Source: Desulfocurvus vexinensis DSM 17965 (GTDB lineage: Bacteria > Desulfobacterota > Desulfovibrionia > Desulfovibrionales > Desulfovibrionaceae). Taken from it: DNA of 61,668 bases. Positions within the stretch are counted from its first letter, which is position 1, and every line of letters begins with the position of its first letter. A model generated the notes under the pieces. It did not search any database. It had not been told where the DNA came from and was given only the letters and a program-made list of their open reading frames with translations. Where the stretch lies: contig NZ_JAEX01000017.1 in assembly GCF_000519125.1 (NCBI RefSeq), positions 1 to 61,668 on the forward strand. Reading direction: 5' to 3'. Shown piece after piece: positions 27,847 through 36,293 of this stretch. The position numbers were made by a program, and so were the translations under genes.

Positions 27847-27990
27847 AATCAGAATTCGCAGCCGTTCAAGCATGGCGGGCTGCAAGAAGCGGAAAAACCC
27901 AGGGCGCGCAGTGCGCCCCGCATACGCGGGCGGTCTGGAGTTGCCCGCTGACGCGGCGGGCCGCTCCGGGGCGCCCTGCCGGGGGCGGGC

Positions 27991-30570
27991 TCAGGCGCCC
28001 GGAGCACCCGGGGCGTCCGGGGCGCGCCCCAGGTCGTAGCACTGCGTCAGGAAGCACTGCGCGGCGCGCTCGACCATGGCCTCGTCCACCATGAGCATGT
28101 CCATCTGCCGGGTGTAGACCAGCAGGCGCCCCAGCTGGTCCAGCCGGTCGCGCACCTCGGCCTGCCCGTACTTGCGAAAGCGCGCCTGGACCCGGTCGGC
28201 CACGCACTCCACCCGGAAGCCCAGCCGCTCCAGGATCAGCGCGATGGCCCGGGTGCGCCGCTGGCGGCGCACGTCGTCCGCCGCGCCGCCCTTGAAGCCG
28301 AAGCTCACGTAATTCTCGTCCACGCGCGGGCCGCACCAGGCGTCCAGCACGCTGTAGTGGTAGCCCACCCGCGAGCTGAAGTTGAGGTAGGAATCCGAGA
28401 CCAGGGCGTAGCTGCGCCCGCCGAAGCGCTCGCCCGGGCTGGCGGGCGGCTCAAGCATCTGGCGCGACAGCACGGAGAAAAAGCCCCCCAGGTTCACGGG
28501 GCGCGGGGTCTGACCCGTGAGCCCCGGGTGGCCCATGCCCGCCAGCAGTGCGGCAAAGGGCACCGAGGCCACCTGCTCCGGGCGCACGCTGCCCTGGCCC
28601 GGGCCCACATCGCGCAGCCCGCCGCCCAGGTCGATGACGTACAGGTCCAGGGGCAGGGCGGCGTCGAGCCTGCGCGCGGCCCCGGTCTGCTCCACCGTCA
28701 GGTCGCCCAGGCGGAACATCTCCTCGTAGCAGCGCTCGTGGGCGTAGCGCATCACGTCGTGCACCGTGCGGCAGCCCGCGGGGGCGAACTCCGGGGCGCC
28801 GGGGTCCGTCAGGTGCAGCGGCACGGCCAGGGCCGCCAGGCGGGCCAGGACCGCATGGACCGGCGTGCCGCGCATGCCCCGGTCAGGGCCGTCCCCGGCC
28901 TGCGCCGCGCCCGCAACCGCGCCCCGGTAGACCCGCCCGCCCGAGCCGTCCACCGTGACCACCAGCCCCGCAGGCAGGGCCGCCAGGGCCCCGGGCAGGC
29001 CGAACACGGCAGGCACGCGGAACTCGCGGGCCAGGGCGGCCATGTGCCCGGTGACGCTGCCGACCTCGGCCACCACGGCGCTGGCCCGGGCCAGGGCCGC
29101 CACGTACTTGGGCGAGGAATGCCGCGTCACCAGCACCGCACCCTGGGGAAAATCCGCCACGTCGTCCACGCCCAGGACATGGCGCACCGGCCCCGTGCCC
29201 TGGCCGGGGCAGGCCGGGGCTCCGCCCGCGAGCAGCACTTCGGCCCCGGGCGGCGGCGGCGCGGGCGGCCCGCCGGGCACGGCGCGCAGGGGCCGGGCCT
29301 GGAGCACGTAAAACTCTCCGGCCCGGTCAAAGGCCCATTCCACGTCCTGCGGCGTCCCGAAATGGCGCTCCAGGGCCATGGCCGCCGCCGCCACCAGCCG
29401 GGCCTGGGCCTCGTCCAGGCAGGGCGCCCCGGCCAGCTCCGGGGCCACGGGCGCCTCCTCCAGCCGGCCTGCGGGCCCGGGCGCCAGCCGCACGGCCTTG
29501 GCCCCCGGATGCACCGCAAGCAGCGGCAGCCCGGCGCCGCGCCCGAGCAGGTACTCGTCGGGCTGCACCACACCGTCCACGGCAAAGGCCCCCAGGCCCC
29601 AGACGGCGTTGACCAGCACCGCGTCGCGGGCCGGGTCCGCCGGGTGGCGCGAATAGGCGACCCCGGCGCTGTGCGCATCGACCATGGCCAGCACGCCCAC
29701 GCTCATGGCCAGGTCGCTGGCGCTGACCCCCTGGTGCAGGCGGTAGGCGATGGCCCGGGGGGTGAACAGGCTGGCCAGTACCCGCTTGCAGTTTTCGGCC
29801 ACCCGGTCCCGCGGCACGTTGAGCACCGTCAGGTATTGCCCCGCATAGGACAACTCGCCGTCCTCGCCGATGGCGCTGGAGCGCAGGGCCAGGGGCCCGT
29901 CGCCCGGAAGGGCCGCGCAGGCGTCCAGGATGGCCCGCTCCAGGGCTGCGGGCAGGGGCGCGCGCAAGAAGGCGTGCTGGATGTCCTCGCTCACGCGCCG
30001 GGCGCTGGCGGGGTCGGCGGGGTCCAGGTCCATGGCCGCGCGGCGCACCACGGCCTCCAGCCCGGCCTCGGCCAGAAACATCTCGTAGCCCGCCGTGGTC
30101 ACGGCGAACCCGGGCGGCACGCGCACCCCGGGCAGGCCAGTCAGCTCGCCCAGGGCGGCGTTCTTGCCGCCCACCCAGTCCACCATCTGCCGGGTAATGG
30201 CCGCGTAGGGCAGCACGAGGTGCGGGCAGGCCTCGACGCGCCGGGCCTCGGCCACCTCGCGGATGCGTTCCTTGAGACCGTCCATGGCCTCGGCCAGGGC
30301 CCTGTAGCGCCCGCCCGAGAGGCGGTTCAGCCCGTGCACCACCCGCCCGCCGTGGAAGGCGATGCGCGAGGCCCGGGAGCGGACCCAGGCCATGCCGAAC
30401 ACGTCGTCGCCCGCCAGCATGGCGTCCACCTCGGCCAGCAGGGTCAGGAGTTCGGAATTGGACTCCAGGAGTTCCTTGAAGCCCTCGTAACGCTCGCAAA
30501 ACGCCGCCGCCCGGACCGGGCACTTCAGGGCGTCCCGGCGCTTGCGCAGCCGCTCGAGCATCCGCAGCAT
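27991..30570 (-). CDS. PEP-synthase-like protein with atypical C-terminal domain, copy 2
   Basis: The 859-residue paralogue of the protein at 21570-24227 has the same plan: N-terminal helical region, ATP-grasp domain (LALRSSAIGEDGELSYAGQY, NAVWGLGAFAVDG, VEWAF...VLQARP), phospho-His domain with His509 (GSVTGHMAALARE), and the unrecognised C-terminal domain (about 570-830; TVHDVMRYAHE, VIDLGGGL, VNLGGFFSVL, SSRVGYHYSVLDA, FKGGAADDVRRQRR). No PEP/pyruvate barrel is present. The gene starts 10 nt after the stop of the AAA+ regulator gene, so the two are one operon. Confidence 0.85.
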   Translation of the reverse strand: MLRMLERLRKRRDALKCPVRAAAFCERYEGFKELLESNSELLTLLAEVDAMLAGDDVFGMAWVRSRASRIAFHGGRVVHGLNRLSGGRYRALAEAMDGLKERIREVAEARRVEACPHLVLPYAAITRQMVDWVGGKNAALGELTGLPGVRVPPGFAVTTAGYEMFLAEAGLEAVVRRAAMDLDPADPASARRVSEDIQHAFLRAPLPAALERAILDACAALPGDGPLALRSSAIGEDGELSYAGQYLTVLNVPRDRVAENCKRVLASLFTPRAIAYRLHQGVSASDLAMSVGVLAMVDAHSAGVAYSRHPADPARDAVLVNAVWGLGAFAVDGVVQPDEYLLGRGAGLPLLAVHPGAKAVRLAPGPAGRLEEAPVAPELAGAPCLDEAQARLVAAAAMALERHFGTPQDVEWAFDRAGEFYVLQARPLRAVPGGPPAPPPPGAEVLLAGGAPACPGQGTGPVRHVLGVDDVADFPQGAVLVTRHSSPKYVAALARASAVVAEVGSVTGHMAALAREFRVPAVFGLPGALAALPAGLVVTVDGSGGRVYRGAVAGAAQAGDGPDRGMRGTPVHAVLARLAALAVPLHLTDPGAPEFAPAGCRTVHDVMRYAHERCYEEMFRLGDLTVEQTGAARRLDAALPLDLYVIDLGGGLRDVGPGQGSVRPEQVASVPFAALLAGMGHPGLTGQTPRPVNLGGFFSVLSRQMLEPPASPGERFGGRSYALVSDSYLNFSSRVGYHYSVLDAWCGPRVDENYVSFGFKGGAADDVRRQRRTRAIALILERLGFRVECVADRVQARFRKYGQAEVRDRLDQLGRLLVYTRQMDMLMVDEAMVERAAQCFLTQCYDLGRAPDAPGAPGA

Positions 30571-30580
30571 GGCCGGCCCC

Positions 30581-33163
30581 TCAGCGCTCCACCAGATACC
30601 GGGTGGCCGGGCCGCGCCCGGTCTTGACCAGCAAGCCCTTCTTGACCATGTCCTGCAGGTCGTAGATGGCCGTGCGCGAGGGCAGGTCGCCGCCGACCAG
30701 GTCCTGGTAGCCCTGGCGGGACACTTCGCCCCGGCGCAGGATCTCCGGATAGGCCCGGCGCTGGCGCTCGTTCAGGCGGCTGGCCGCATCGCGCGCAGGG
30801 CCCGCGTCGCGGCGCGGAGCGGGCGGGGCGGGATCCCGGGGCGCGGAGGCCGTCGGCCCGGCCTGCCCGGGCTCCGGAGCCGGGCGCGGGTCGTCCAGGT
30901 CGTCGAACACGAACACGGCCTCTTCGGCCTCGGCCAGGGCGGCGTCCTCGGCCTCGGGCACGATCTCCTGCTCCAGGCGGATGTCCCCGGCCTGGATCAA
31001 TTCCGTCTCGGCCATGACCGCCGCCCTGGTGATGGCGTTGACCAGCTCGCGGATGTTGCCCGGCCAGTGGTAGCCGCGCAGCTTCTCCATGGCTCCGCGC
31101 GACAACCCCAGCCCCCGGCGGCCCACCATCTGCTCCACCTGGCGCAGGTAGTGCAGCGTCAGGGCCGGAATGCTCTCGGGGTGCTCGCGCAGGGGCGGGC
31201 TGTAGACCGTGATGACCTTGAGGCGGAAGTAGAGATCCTCGCGGAAGCGGCCCTCGCGGATGAGCGCGGGCAGGTCCGCGTTGGTGGCGGCGATGAGCCG
31301 CACGTCCACCTCGATTTCCCTGTCGCTGCCCAGGGGCTTGACCTTGCGCTCGGCGATGGCCCGCAGCAGGGCCTGCTGCACCTTGGGCGAGGCGGCCTGG
31401 ATCTCGTCCAGGAAAAGCGTCCCGCCGTGGGCCTCCACGAAGGCGCCCTTGCGGTCGGCGCGCGAGTCGGTGAAGGCGCCCTTGACGTGGCCGAACAGGG
31501 TGTCCAGCAGCAGGTTCTCGTCCAGGGCACCGCAGTTGATGGAAATGATCGGCTGGCCCGCCCGCCCGCCGTGGGCGTGGACGGCCTCGGCGGCCAGCTG
31601 CTTGCCCGTGCCCGTCTCGCCGATGATCAGCACGTCCACGTCGGCCTGGGCGGCCTTGAGGATGTCCGACTTGAAGCGCGCGATCTTCGGGCCGCAGCCC
31701 ACGATCTCGGGGATGATTTCCAGTTCCGGGGCGCCGGGAGCGGTTTCGCTTTCGATGTCCGCGCGCTCCTTCATGGTGTAGCCGCGCAGGCTGCGCTCGC
31801 GCAGGCGCAGTTCCTCGGCCTGCTGGGAGATGATGTCGATCATGCCGTTGATGGCCCCGGCCAGCAACGCGGTCTCGTATCCCGCCGGGCCGAGGTCGAT
31901 CCTGCGCATGCGCCCCGTGGAACGGAACTCGGCCACCATGTTCGAAAGACGCACGATGGGCCGCGTCACGATCCGCGTGGCGAGGAAGATGCCGATCCAC
32001 ATCAACGCGATGGCCGCCAGGGTGATGACGAACAGTGCGTCCAGGTGCTTGAAGCCCGCAGCCAGGGTCAGCTTGCTGCGGTCCATGAAGATCAGGCCCC
32101 AGTAGACCTGACGTTCGCGCCCGGGGGCCGGGGTGAAATACACCGGCGCGTAGGCCAGCGAGTAGGTCCTGGAGCCGCTGGACCGCCCGCCGCCCACATG
32201 CAGCAGCCCGGCCTGGCCCTCGCGCACGGCGTTCACGGCCAGCCAGTATTCCGCGTTGGCCGTGTCGGGGCGGAAGGCAACGTCCAACCCGGGCCGGCCC
32301 AGGGTGCCGTCCATCCCGGCCCGGGGCAGGTAGGTGGACAGGGCCTGGCTGCCCCGCTCCACGTCCTCGGACTGGAAGAGCATCCAGCCCTCGGGGTCGA
32401 ACACGTAGGTGAAGCGCACCTCGTCGCTGCGCGGAAACGCCCACAGGGGCGAGCGCGGCGAATTGTACAGCGAGAGGATGTCCCGCAGGAAGCGCACGTC
32501 CACCCCCAGCACCACGTAGCCCGGGCGGCCGTCGCCATCGGGGTCCACGGGCGTGGCCAGGCGCACCACGTGCGCGGCCACGCGCCTGCTGGCGTTGCCG
32601 GGCACCGGGCTGGGGTGTTCGGCGTACAGCACCTGGGTCAGCAGCACCTCGCCGGGCGCCAGGCCCTGCGCCTCGGTGAACACCGCGAAGGGATCGGGCT
32701 GCACCGCGCCCAGGCGCCCGTCAGGCACCTGAAAAACCTCCCCGTCCTCGACGACGAACAGCGTGTGTCCCGTATCGTCGGGCGAGAGGTAGGCCAACTC
32801 GCGGTAGCCCACCCCTCCGGCGGCGGTCTTTCGCGCAAGAAAATCGCGCAAGGCCTCCGGGTCACCCGCGTCTTGCGCGATATAAAGCAGGTCCTTGCGA
32901 CATGCGTCGAGGAAGGAGGACAGGTGGTGGGCCACGGCCTTGGTCTGCACGCGCACGTTCCGGTCCAGGGCGATGTCGATGTATTGGCAGGAGACGCGGT
33001 AGCCCACGTAGCCCGAAACCAGCAGAATAAGCACCACCAGAGGCAGCAGCACCCGCAGCAGGCGGGTGCGCAGGCTGCGGGCCGTCCCCTTGCGGGGCGA
33101 CGCGCTGCGGGAAAGGAAGGGAAAGCCGCCCTGGTACAGCCGTGGCCGATCGCTTTTCTGCAT
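30581..33163 (-). CDS. Membrane-bound sigma-54-type AAA+ regulator with Cache-like sensor and winged-helix tail
   Basis: The 860-residue protein has a membrane helix (about 33-54), a large periplasmic Cache-like sensor (to about 370), a second helix (about 375-396), HAMP, and an AAA+ domain of the NtrC type (about 480-735). Walker A is GETGTGKQ (514-521) and Walker B is TLFLDE (582-587). The sigma-54-contact loop GAFTGA reads GAFTDS (562-567). The tail is not a Fis-type HTH: after an acidic, Pro-rich linker it ends in a winged-helix-like segment (about 795-860, SRTAIYDLQDMVKKGLLVKTGRGPA). ATG at 33163 is used; a GTG lies one codon upstream. It shares an operon with PEPS-like copy 2. Confidence 0.85.
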   Translation of the reverse strand: MQKSDRPRLYQGGFPFLSRSASPRKGTARSLRTRLLRVLLPLVVLILLVSGYVGYRVSCQYIDIALDRNVRVQTKAVAHHLSSFLDACRKDLLYIAQDAGDPEALRDFLARKTAAGGVGYRELAYLSPDDTGHTLFVVEDGEVFQVPDGRLGAVQPDPFAVFTEAQGLAPGEVLLTQVLYAEHPSPVPGNASRRVAAHVVRLATPVDPDGDGRPGYVVLGVDVRFLRDILSLYNSPRSPLWAFPRSDEVRFTYVFDPEGWMLFQSEDVERGSQALSTYLPRAGMDGTLGRPGLDVAFRPDTANAEYWLAVNAVREGQAGLLHVGGGRSSGSRTYSLAYAPVYFTPAPGRERQVYWGLIFMDRSKLTLAAGFKHLDALFVITLAAIALMWIGIFLATRIVTRPIVRLSNMVAEFRSTGRMRRIDLGPAGYETALLAGAINGMIDIISQQAEELRLRERSLRGYTMKERADIESETAPGAPELEIIPEIVGCGPKIARFKSDILKAAQADVDVLIIGETGTGKQLAAEAVHAHGGRAGQPIISINCGALDENLLLDTLFGHVKGAFTDSRADRKGAFVEAHGGTLFLDEIQAASPKVQQALLRAIAERKVKPLGSDREIEVDVRLIAATNADLPALIREGRFREDLYFRLKVITVYSPPLREHPESIPALTLHYLRQVEQMVGRRGLGLSRGAMEKLRGYHWPGNIRELVNAITRAAVMAETELIQAGDIRLEQEIVPEAEDAALAEAEEAVFVFDDLDDPRPAPEPGQAGPTASAPRDPAPPAPRRDAGPARDAASRLNERQRRAYPEILRRGEVSRQGYQDLVGGDLPSRTAIYDLQDMVKKGLLVKTGRGPATRYLVER

Positions 33164-33224
33164 CACTGGTGCCCCCGATCACGCATGACATTCCTACAAA
33201 CGGGCCGATTGCGCAAGGGCGAAA

Positions 33225-33240
33225 TGCAATAGCCATGCCC
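33225..33240 (-). promoter_or_regulatory. Possible sigma-54 promoter of the AAA+ regulator operon
   Basis: On the minus strand GGGCAT-GGCTA-TTGCA keeps GG-N10-GC spacing and the GGCA and TTGCA cores of the -24/-12 consensus. It lies about 60 nt upstream of the regulator ATG. The first and last bases of the -24 box deviate. Confidence 0.35.
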
Positions 33241-33258
33241 CGTCGGCGGAAATCGCCA

Positions 33259-33275
33259 TTGGCACATGCCTTGCT
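33259..33275 (+). promoter_or_regulatory. Sigma-54 promoter of the TauE/SafE operon
   Basis: TTGGCACATGCCTTGCT is a near-perfect -24/-12 promoter (TTGGCAC, 5 nt, TTGCT). It lies about 90 nt before the first gene of the operon and is divergent from the sigma-54-type regulator. Upstream there are inverted repeats ATTGC-N13-GCAAT (33208-33230) and GGCG-N5-CGCC (33245-33257) that could bind the regulator. Confidence 0.8.
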
Positions 33276-33365
33276 CAGGCCAGGCGAACACGGATCGGGC
33301 AACACCAGGGCAGCGACCGCAGGTGGCCGCGCCTGCCCCCGGGAGCCCGCCCCAAGGAGGAACCA

Positions 33366-33665
33366 ATGACCAGGAAATTGATGCTCCTTTTCGCCGGGCT
33401 GCTGGCCCTGGACGCCATGCTCGCCCGCCTGGCCAGCGCCGCTGGCGGAAAGGCCAGCGACCTGGTGATCGTGGCCGACACCAGGGTGCTGGACAACCCC
33501 ATCCTGTTGTATTTCGCCAACCTCTACAACACGAACATCGTGCTGTTCGCGGTCTGGACCGTGGTGCTCACGGCGGCCTACGGCTGCCTGCTCGGCGTGC
33601 TCATGGACAAGCTCATGGGCATGACCGGGCTCGACCTCACCTCGCGCAAGATCGTGGAACACTAG
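33366..33665 (+). CDS. Small secreted/membrane protein of the TauE operon
   Basis: The 99-residue protein has an N-terminal signal or anchor helix (LMLLFAGLLALDAMLARLASA), a short periplasmic part (about 25-55) and a second hydrophobic helix (IVLFAVWTVVLTAAYGCLLGVLM). AAGGAGG precedes the ATG. It is the first gene after the sigma-54 promoter and is followed after 17 nt by the TauE/SafE gene. I do not recognise the family; an accessory role in transport is likely from position only. Confidence 0.75.
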   Translation: MTRKLMLLFAGLLALDAMLARLASAAGGKASDLVIVADTRVLDNPILLYFANLYNTNIVLFAVWTVVLTAAYGCLLGVLMDKLMGMTGLDLTSRKIVEH

Positions 33666-33682
33666 GTATAGGAGGCTGCGGC

Positions 33683-34726
33683 ATGGACTTCTTGGCCGAC
33701 TCGACTTGGTTGTATATGTACATGCCCATCGCGGGCGTGCACATCTTCTGGCCCGGGCTGGTGCTCATCGGATTCTCGGTGGGCGTCATCGGGGGCTTTT
33801 TCGGCATGGGCGGGGCCTGGATGGTCACCCCCGGCCTGAACATCCTGGGCTTCCCCATGGCCTTCGCCATCGGCACGGACATCGCCCACATTGCCGGAAA
33901 ATCCATGGTCTCGACCATGCGCCATTCGAAGTTCGGCAACGTGGATTACAAGCTCGGCATCGTCATGCTCGTGGGCACCATGGTCGGCATCGAAATCGGC
34001 GCCCAGCTCGTCATGTGGCTGGAGCGGCTGGGGCAGATCGGGCCGGTGGTGCGCTGGGTATACGTGGGCTTTTTGGCCTTCATCGCCTGGATGGTTTTCT
34101 ACGACTATGCCAAGGCCGTCTCCAACAAGAAAAAGGGGCTGGGCGGCGCCCACGGCACCGAAGGCGTGACTTGGTACAAGGCCCTGCACCGGATCAACAT
34201 CCCGCCCATGGTCCACTTCAAAGCGTCGGGCTTCACCTGCTCGGCCTGGCTGCCGATCATGGTCAGCCTGGTCACGGGCATCCTGGCGGGCTTTTTGGGC
34301 ATCGGCGGCGGCTTGTTGCGCATGCCCGCCCTGGTCTACCTCATCGGCTGCCCGACCCACGTGGCCGTGGGCACCGACTTGTTCGAGGTCATGATCTCCG
34401 GACTCTACGGCGCGTTCACCTACACCCTCAAGGGACGCATTGAGATCGTGGCCGTCTTCGTGATGCTCACCGGCGCGGCCATCGGCGCGCAAATCGGTAC
34501 CGTGGCCACCAAGTATTCCAAGGGCTATGGCATCCGACTGGCTTTCGGCGCCGCCGTGCTGTGCTGCATGATCTCCATCATCCTCAAGCAGGTCGGCTAT
34601 CCGCAATCCGCAGCCGTGCTGATCCTGAGCACCATCGGCGTGCTGTGCCTGTACATCATGAAGATCATGTTCGTCGGAGCGGCCCGTGAGCTGCGCGACA
34701 AGAAGGCTAACGTCCAGGCCGGATAG
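33683..34726 (+). CDS. TauE/SafE-family anion exporter
   Basis: The 347-residue inner-membrane protein has about eight helices and the duplicated glycine motif of the family (GGFFGMGGAWMVTPGLN and AGFLGIGGGLLRMPALV). Family members export sulfite, sulfoacetate or other organosulfur anions. It carries a longer central cytoplasmic loop (about 140-185, with NKKKGLGG) than typical members of about 250 residues. AGGAGG precedes the ATG. In a sulfate-reducer-like genome, sulfite or a related sulfur anion is a reasonable but unproven substrate. Confidence 0.9.
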   Translation: MDFLADSTWLYMYMPIAGVHIFWPGLVLIGFSVGVIGGFFGMGGAWMVTPGLNILGFPMAFAIGTDIAHIAGKSMVSTMRHSKFGNVDYKLGIVMLVGTMVGIEIGAQLVMWLERLGQIGPVVRWVYVGFLAFIAWMVFYDYAKAVSNKKKGLGGAHGTEGVTWYKALHRINIPPMVHFKASGFTCSAWLPIMVSLVTGILAGFLGIGGGLLRMPALVYLIGCPTHVAVGTDLFEVMISGLYGAFTYTLKGRIEIVAVFVMLTGAAIGAQIGTVATKYSKGYGIRLAFGAAVLCCMISIILKQVGYPQSAAVLILSTIGVLCLYIMKIMFVGAARELRDKKANVQAG

Positions 34727-34747
34727 CGGCGCGAGGAGGATTTTCCC

Positions 34748-35119
34748 ATGAGACGCATCACGACCATCGCCATCCTGACCCTGACGCTGTGCCTGCTGGC
34801 CGGGGCCGCGCTGGCCGCCGAGGTGGCCCAGGGCCGGTGCATCGCCTACGACACCGAAGCCAAGACCATCACCATCGAGGAATACGACATCAACTTCAGC
34901 AAGGAGCACCCCTACGGCGTAAGCACGGGGGTCGTGGCCACCTATGACGTAAGCGAGGCCAAGATCGGCCTGACCCCCGAACCCGGGGACATCTTGCGCA
35001 TCGCCTACGAACTCCATGGGGGCAAGCGCGCGGCCCTGGTCGCCTACGACAACCAGGGCGACAAGCGCATCGCCGTCAAGGTGATGAACGTCACCAAGCA
35101 GAGCCTGCACGGCAAGTAG
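34748..35119 (+). CDS. Periplasmic protein of the TauE operon
   Basis: The 123-residue product has a cleavable signal peptide (LCLLAGAALAAE) and a short beta-rich mature domain of about 100 residues (GRCIAYDTEAKTITIEEYDI...GDILRIAYELHGGKRAALV), similar in pattern to small OB/beta-barrel domains. GAGGAGG precedes the ATG. Function is unknown; its place directly after the exporter suggests a periplasmic partner. Confidence 0.75.
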   Translation: MRRITTIAILTLTLCLLAGAALAAEVAQGRCIAYDTEAKTITIEEYDINFSKEHPYGVSTGVVATYDVSEAKIGLTPEPGDILRIAYELHGGKRAALVAYDNQGDKRIAVKVMNVTKQSLHGK

Positions 35120-35133
35120 GCCCGCCTTCCCGA

Positions 35134-35154
35134 CCCGGCGGAACCCCCGCCGGG
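35134..35154 (+). other. Intercistronic hairpin
   Basis: A perfect 8-bp stem (CCCGGCGG/CCGCCGGG) with a 5-nt loop lies 15 nt after the preceding stop codon; a second GC-rich inverted repeat (about 35171-35199) follows. Neither has a T-run. They may reduce read-through into the distal genes or stabilise the proximal mRNA. Confidence 0.4.
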
Positions 35155-35218
35155 CCGGTCATCCCATATGGGTCCGCGCCCCCCGACGGGCGCGGACCCC
35201 CTCACCCAGGAGGCCCGC

Positions 35219-35464
35219 ATGAAGCCCCGCACCGTGACGAACAGACTCAATCCCGCCCAGCGTCTGGTGGTGGTGGTCATGGACGTCCTGATCCTGGCGG
35301 AGCTGGTCTTTTGCATGTATTGGAGCAGCAGAACCCCGGCCGCCATGGCCAGCGAGTTCCTGCGCCTGTACGTGCCCCTGCTGCTGGCGACGGTGGTCGG
35401 CGCGCGCCTGGCCATGCGCCGCCTGCGCAGCCCCGAGCCCGAAGCCGGAGCGCAGGCGCGGTGA
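35219..35464 (+). CDS. Small membrane protein
   Basis: The 81-residue protein has two predicted helices (LVVVVMDVLILAELVFCMYW and FLRLYVPLLLATVVGARLAM) and a basic, Pro-rich tail. AGGAGG lies 5 nt before the ATG at 35219. Its stop overlaps the GTG start of the next gene. Function unknown. Confidence 0.7.
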   Translation: MKPRTVTNRLNPAQRLVVVVMDVLILAELVFCMYWSSRTPAAMASEFLRLYVPLLLATVVGARLAMRRLRSPEPEAGAQAR

Positions 35465-36291
35465 ACGGCCCGCCCCGCTCCGACGCCGCGCGGCGCGCCT
35501 GCCAGAAGCTGGCCGTCGCCGCCTGCATGCTGCTGCTGCTGGCCGTGGCGGACGCCTGCTGGCTGGCCATCGGCGACGACCGCGACCTGTTCCGCGTGGT
35601 GGCGGGCGGCGCGGCCCCGGCCAGCGGCGACCTGCTCATCCCGGCGGACAGCCACAGTGCCGACCTGCACGCCCGGGCCCTGGCCGACGGCCCCGCCGCC
35701 CTGGACCGCCACCTGCGCGCCGACCTGGACAGCCCGGACCTCACCGTCCACTTCCTGGAACTCCAGGGCCGGCTGTGGCGGGCGCAGGTCCTGGCCGCGC
35801 CGGGCACGCCCCCCGGGGAGCACCGCATGACCGTGCGCCTGGCGGGCCAGCCCCAGGACGAGGCTCCGGCCTACACCGTGCGCGTGTTCATCGACCTGCC
35901 CGACCTGCGGGCCGACCAGCCGTCCCTGTTCCTGCGGGTGCTGGGGGTCCAGCCGGTCTGGGTGGTGCTCGGGGCGCTGCCCCTGGCGCTGCTGGCCGGG
36001 GCCCTGGTCTACCGCCTGGCCGGGCGCGAGCTGGACCGCCTGCTGGCGGCGGGCATCGCGCCCATCTACCGCCTGGCCCGGCGCGGGGGGGAGTGGGAAG
36101 TCGTCTTCGGCCTGGGCCGCGCCCACGGCGTGCGCCCCGGCCAGCGGCTGGCGATCCTGGACCGCGACCAGCGGCCCGTTGGCCAGCTCGTGGCCGAGAC
36201 GGTGGACGCCCAGACCGCCACGGCCCGGGTGCCCCTTGGCGAAAACATCGGCCCCGGGCATTTCGTGGCCCGGCAGGATCACGGGAGGTGA
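35461..36291 (+). CDS. Membrane protein with periplasmic domain, unknown function
   Basis: The 276-residue protein starts at GTG 35461, overlapping the previous stop. It has an N-terminal helix (AVAACMLLLLAVADACWLAI), a periplasmic segment of about 125 residues, a second helix (VWVVLGALPLALLAGALVYRLAG) and a C-terminal cytoplasmic domain of about 75 residues with beta-strand pattern (VVFGLGRAHGVRPGQRLAILD...VGQLVAETV). It directly precedes the histidine kinase gene (2-nt gap), so it may feed a periplasmic signal to that kinase. Confidence 0.7.
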   Translation: MNGPPRSDAARRACQKLAVAACMLLLLAVADACWLAIGDDRDLFRVVAGGAAPASGDLLIPADSHSADLHARALADGPAALDRHLRADLDSPDLTVHFLELQGRLWRAQVLAAPGTPPGEHRMTVRLAGQPQDEAPAYTVRVFIDLPDLRADQPSLFLRVLGVQPVWVVLGALPLALLAGALVYRLAGRELDRLLAAGIAPIYRLARRGGEWEVVFGLGRAHGVRPGQRLAILDRDQRPVGQLVAETVDAQTATARVPLGENIGPGHFVARQDHGR

Positions 36292-36293
36292 GC

